From the NCBI GenBank assembly GCA_002423025.1, contig DIUN01000041.1:1-15797 (forward strand): DNA of 15,797 nt, in the 5' to 3' direction. Positions 14,621 to 15,797 of the stretch are shown piece after piece. The notes beneath the pieces are model-generated. The model was not told the DNA's origin. It did no database searches and saw only the letters and a program-made list of their open reading frames with translations. Source of the stretch: Sphingomonadales bacterium UBA6157 (GTDB taxonomy: Bacteria; Pseudomonadota; Alphaproteobacteria; Sphingomonadales; Sphingomonadaceae). Both the position numbers and the translations under genes were made by a program. Numbering within the stretch: position 1 is the first letter of the stretch; each line of letters opens with the position of its first letter.

Positions 14621-14655
14621 AACGGCCCCGGCGCGAGACCCGCGCCGGGGCCGTT
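14621..14655 (+). terminator. Strong intrinsic terminator after the SapC-family gene
   Basis: AACGGCCCCGGCGCG (14621-14635) and its perfect reverse complement (14641-14655) form a 15-bp uninterrupted stem with a five-base AGACC loop. The stem runs directly into TTTCTTTTTG, a textbook rho-independent terminator. It lies 19 bp after the stop codon. The A residues on its left side mean it could also act weakly on leftward transcripts. Confidence 0.95.
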
Positions 14656-14726
14656 TCTTTTTGTCCTTGAACCCTGAAGCGTCTTCAGGCTATGGCGCTG
14701 TTACATTATCTCATTCACCGCTGGCC

Positions 14727-14748
14727 GGTTATAAAAAGAGGTTATAAC
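14727..14748 (+). promoter_or_regulatory. Repeated GGTTATAA element, candidate Zur operator of the metal receptor gene
   Basis: GGTTATAA occurs at 14727-14734 and 14740-14747, 13 bp apart, and the second copy lies within the perfect palindrome GTTATAAC (14741-14748) that directly abuts the ATG of the receptor gene. The Shine-Dalgarno (AAGAGG, about 14736-14741) sits between them. GTTATA/TATAAC half-sites are typical of zinc-uptake regulator (Zur) operators in proteobacteria, and the receptor downstream has a zinc-type His-rich loop. A further TTACATTAT lies at 14701-14709. The regulator is inferred from motif and context; the first copy also supplies a TATAAA that could serve as a -10. Confidence 0.45.
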
Positions 14749-15797
14749 ATGTCTAAGCGCCTTGCCCTGCTTCCGCTGTTGCTTGCCGGCGTGTCGGCGC
14801 CGGTGCTGGCCGATGACCAGCAGGAGTCCGTGCTCCATGGCGGCACCTCGCCGGAGATCATCGTTTCGGCGCCGTTCGTGCGCGACCGCTTCTCGCTGAC
14901 CACGGCGGCCAGCGTGCTGGAAGGCGAGGCGCTGGTGCGCGAGACCCGGCCCACCATCGGCGAGATGCTGTCGCGCCAGCCCGGCGTGTCGGCCAGCTTT
15001 TTCGGCCCCAATTCCTCCCGCCCCATCCTGCGCGGCCAGGACGCCGAGCGGGTGCGGGTGCTGACCGACGGCATCGGCAGCTTCGACGTGTCCAACACCT
15101 CGGTGGACCATGCCGTGGCCATCAACCCGTTCCTTGTCGACCGGGTGGAAGTGGTGCGCGGGCCGGCGGCGCTGCTCTATGGCAGCAACGCCATTGGCGG
15201 CGTGGTCAATGTGCGGGACCGGCGCATCCCGCGCGAAGTGCCGGATGAGCCCATCCACATCGATGCGGCCGGTTTCTATGCCTCGGCGGCCGAAGAGCGC
15301 GGCGGCTCGGGCTCGGTCGACCTGCCGGTGCTGCGCGGCGCCGATGGCTCGGCGCTGGTGCTGCACGTTGATGGCAGCTACCTCAAGACCGGAGACTATC
15401 GCACCGGCGGCTTCGTCTTCTCGCGTGCGCTGCGCGAGGAAGCGGCCGAGATCGGCGGCGAGGTGGCCGAGGATGCGCTGGCCCGCGGCCGGGTGGACAA
15501 CACCTCGGCGCGCACCTGGAGCATCGGCGGCGGCATGAGCTGGCTGGCCCCCAATGGCGGCGAGATCGGCTTTGCGGTCAGCCACCTGCGCTCCAACTAT
15601 GGCATTCCCAACGGGCTCGAACTGGAAGACGAGCATGAGGAAGACCATGAGGAGCATGATCATGAGGACCATGATGAGCACGAGGATGGGCATGCCCATG
15701 GCCATGAGGACATCCGCCTCGACATGCGGCAGACCCGTGTCGACGCCCGCGCGCTGCTCCCCATGGAGGGTACCGCGTTCGAGGCGCTGAAGTTCCG
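14749..15797 (+). CDS. znuD: TonB-dependent receptor with His-rich loop, ZnuD-like (3' end outside window)
   Basis: These are the first 349 residues of an outer-membrane receptor that probably imports zinc or another divalent metal. The signal peptide (cleavage after VLA, residue 21) is followed by a TonB-box-like E36-IIVSAP42 and a plug with PTIGEMLSRQPGVSASFFGPN, then SRPILRGQDAERVRVLTDGIG and VDRVEVVRGPAALLYGSNAIGGVVNV. Barrel strands follow. Residues 293-321 form an extraordinary loop with 9 His, 7 Asp and 10 Glu among 29 residues, right after SNYGIPNGLE. A His/acid-rich loop at this place in a TonB receptor is the hallmark of ZnuD-type zinc receptors of Neisseria and Acinetobacter. A candidate Zur element abuts the start, and the terminator upstream separates it from the SapC-family gene. 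The open frame runs off the window. The ATG has AAGAGG upstream. Nickel, cobalt or copper remains possible. Confidence 0.9.
   Translation, partial: MSKRLALLPLLLAGVSAPVLADDQQESVLHGGTSPEIIVSAPFVRDRFSLTTAASVLEGEALVRETRPTIGEMLSRQPGVSASFFGPNSSRPILRGQDAERVRVLTDGIGSFDVSNTSVDHAVAINPFLVDRVEVVRGPAALLYGSNAIGGVVNVRDRRIPREVPDEPIHIDAAGFYASAAEERGGSGSVDLPVLRGADGSALVLHVDGSYLKTGDYRTGGFVFSRALREEAAEIGGEVAEDALARGRVDNTSARTWSIGGGMSWLAPNGGEIGFAVSHLRSNYGIPNGLELEDEHEEDHEEHDHEDHDEHEDGHAHGHEDIRLDMRQTRVDARALLPMEGTAFEALKF

Noticed and set aside
14701..15705. 334-codon minus-strand open frame opposite the second TonB receptor
   Set aside because: Its Met/Leu-rich start is simply the complement of the His/Asp/Glu loop codons (CAT reads ATG); the receptor on the plus strand has signal peptide, TonB box and plug.

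Overview
This is a high-GC window with dense coding on both strands, very probably from an alphaproteobacterium of the Sphingomonadales. The inference rests on the high GC with GC-biased third codon positions, two large TonB-dependent receptors with the EEIVVTA-type TonB box, a SapC-family protein, a DUF6491-like secreted protein and an AbrB/Doc toxin-antitoxin pair. No rRNA, tRNA, CRISPR array, insertion sequence or phage gene was seen. Genus and species cannot be read from the sequence alone.

Layout. 1-1323: the 3' part of a methylmalonyl-CoA mutase gene running in from the left. 1344-2009: a toxin-antitoxin operon (AbrB/MazE-type antitoxin, Doc/Fic-type toxin) with a good promoter and a palindrome over its -10 box. 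2006-2380 (minus): a small C-terminally membrane-anchored protein whose stop codon shares a CTAG with the toxin stop. 2497-5426: a tightly packed four-gene plus-strand operon made of a DUF442 phosphatase/sulfurtransferase-like protein, a small membrane protein of unknown function, a di-iron sterol desaturase/fatty acid hydroxylase-family membrane enzyme and a Tat-exported Acg-like flavin nitroreductase. The last two junctions are ATGA start/stop overlaps. 5465-6610: a lipoprotein serine hydrolase of the class C beta-lactamase fold with a Pro-Thr linker. 6629-8251 (minus): an RhlE-like DEAD-box RNA helicase with a long charged tail. 8391-8420: a UUCG-capped terminator. 8444-11356 (minus): a large TonB-dependent receptor. 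11557-12060 (minus): a small secreted cysteine-containing protein. 12287-13717: an FAD-linked D-2-hydroxyacid dehydrogenase. 13841-14602: a SapC-family protein with a promoter, an upstream repeat and a strong terminator. 14749 to the window end: a second TonB-dependent receptor with a His/Asp/Glu-rich loop, probably for zinc, preceded by a repeated GGTTATAA element that is a candidate Zur site.

Most blocks look like independent housekeeping or envelope functions. The unit most likely to act together as an uncharacterised pathway is the 2497-5426 operon, which pairs a membrane di-iron oxygenase-type enzyme with an exported flavin oxidoreductase. The second most distinctive feature is the metal-binding receptor with its own regulatory element. 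I see no known defence system or biosynthetic cluster in this window.
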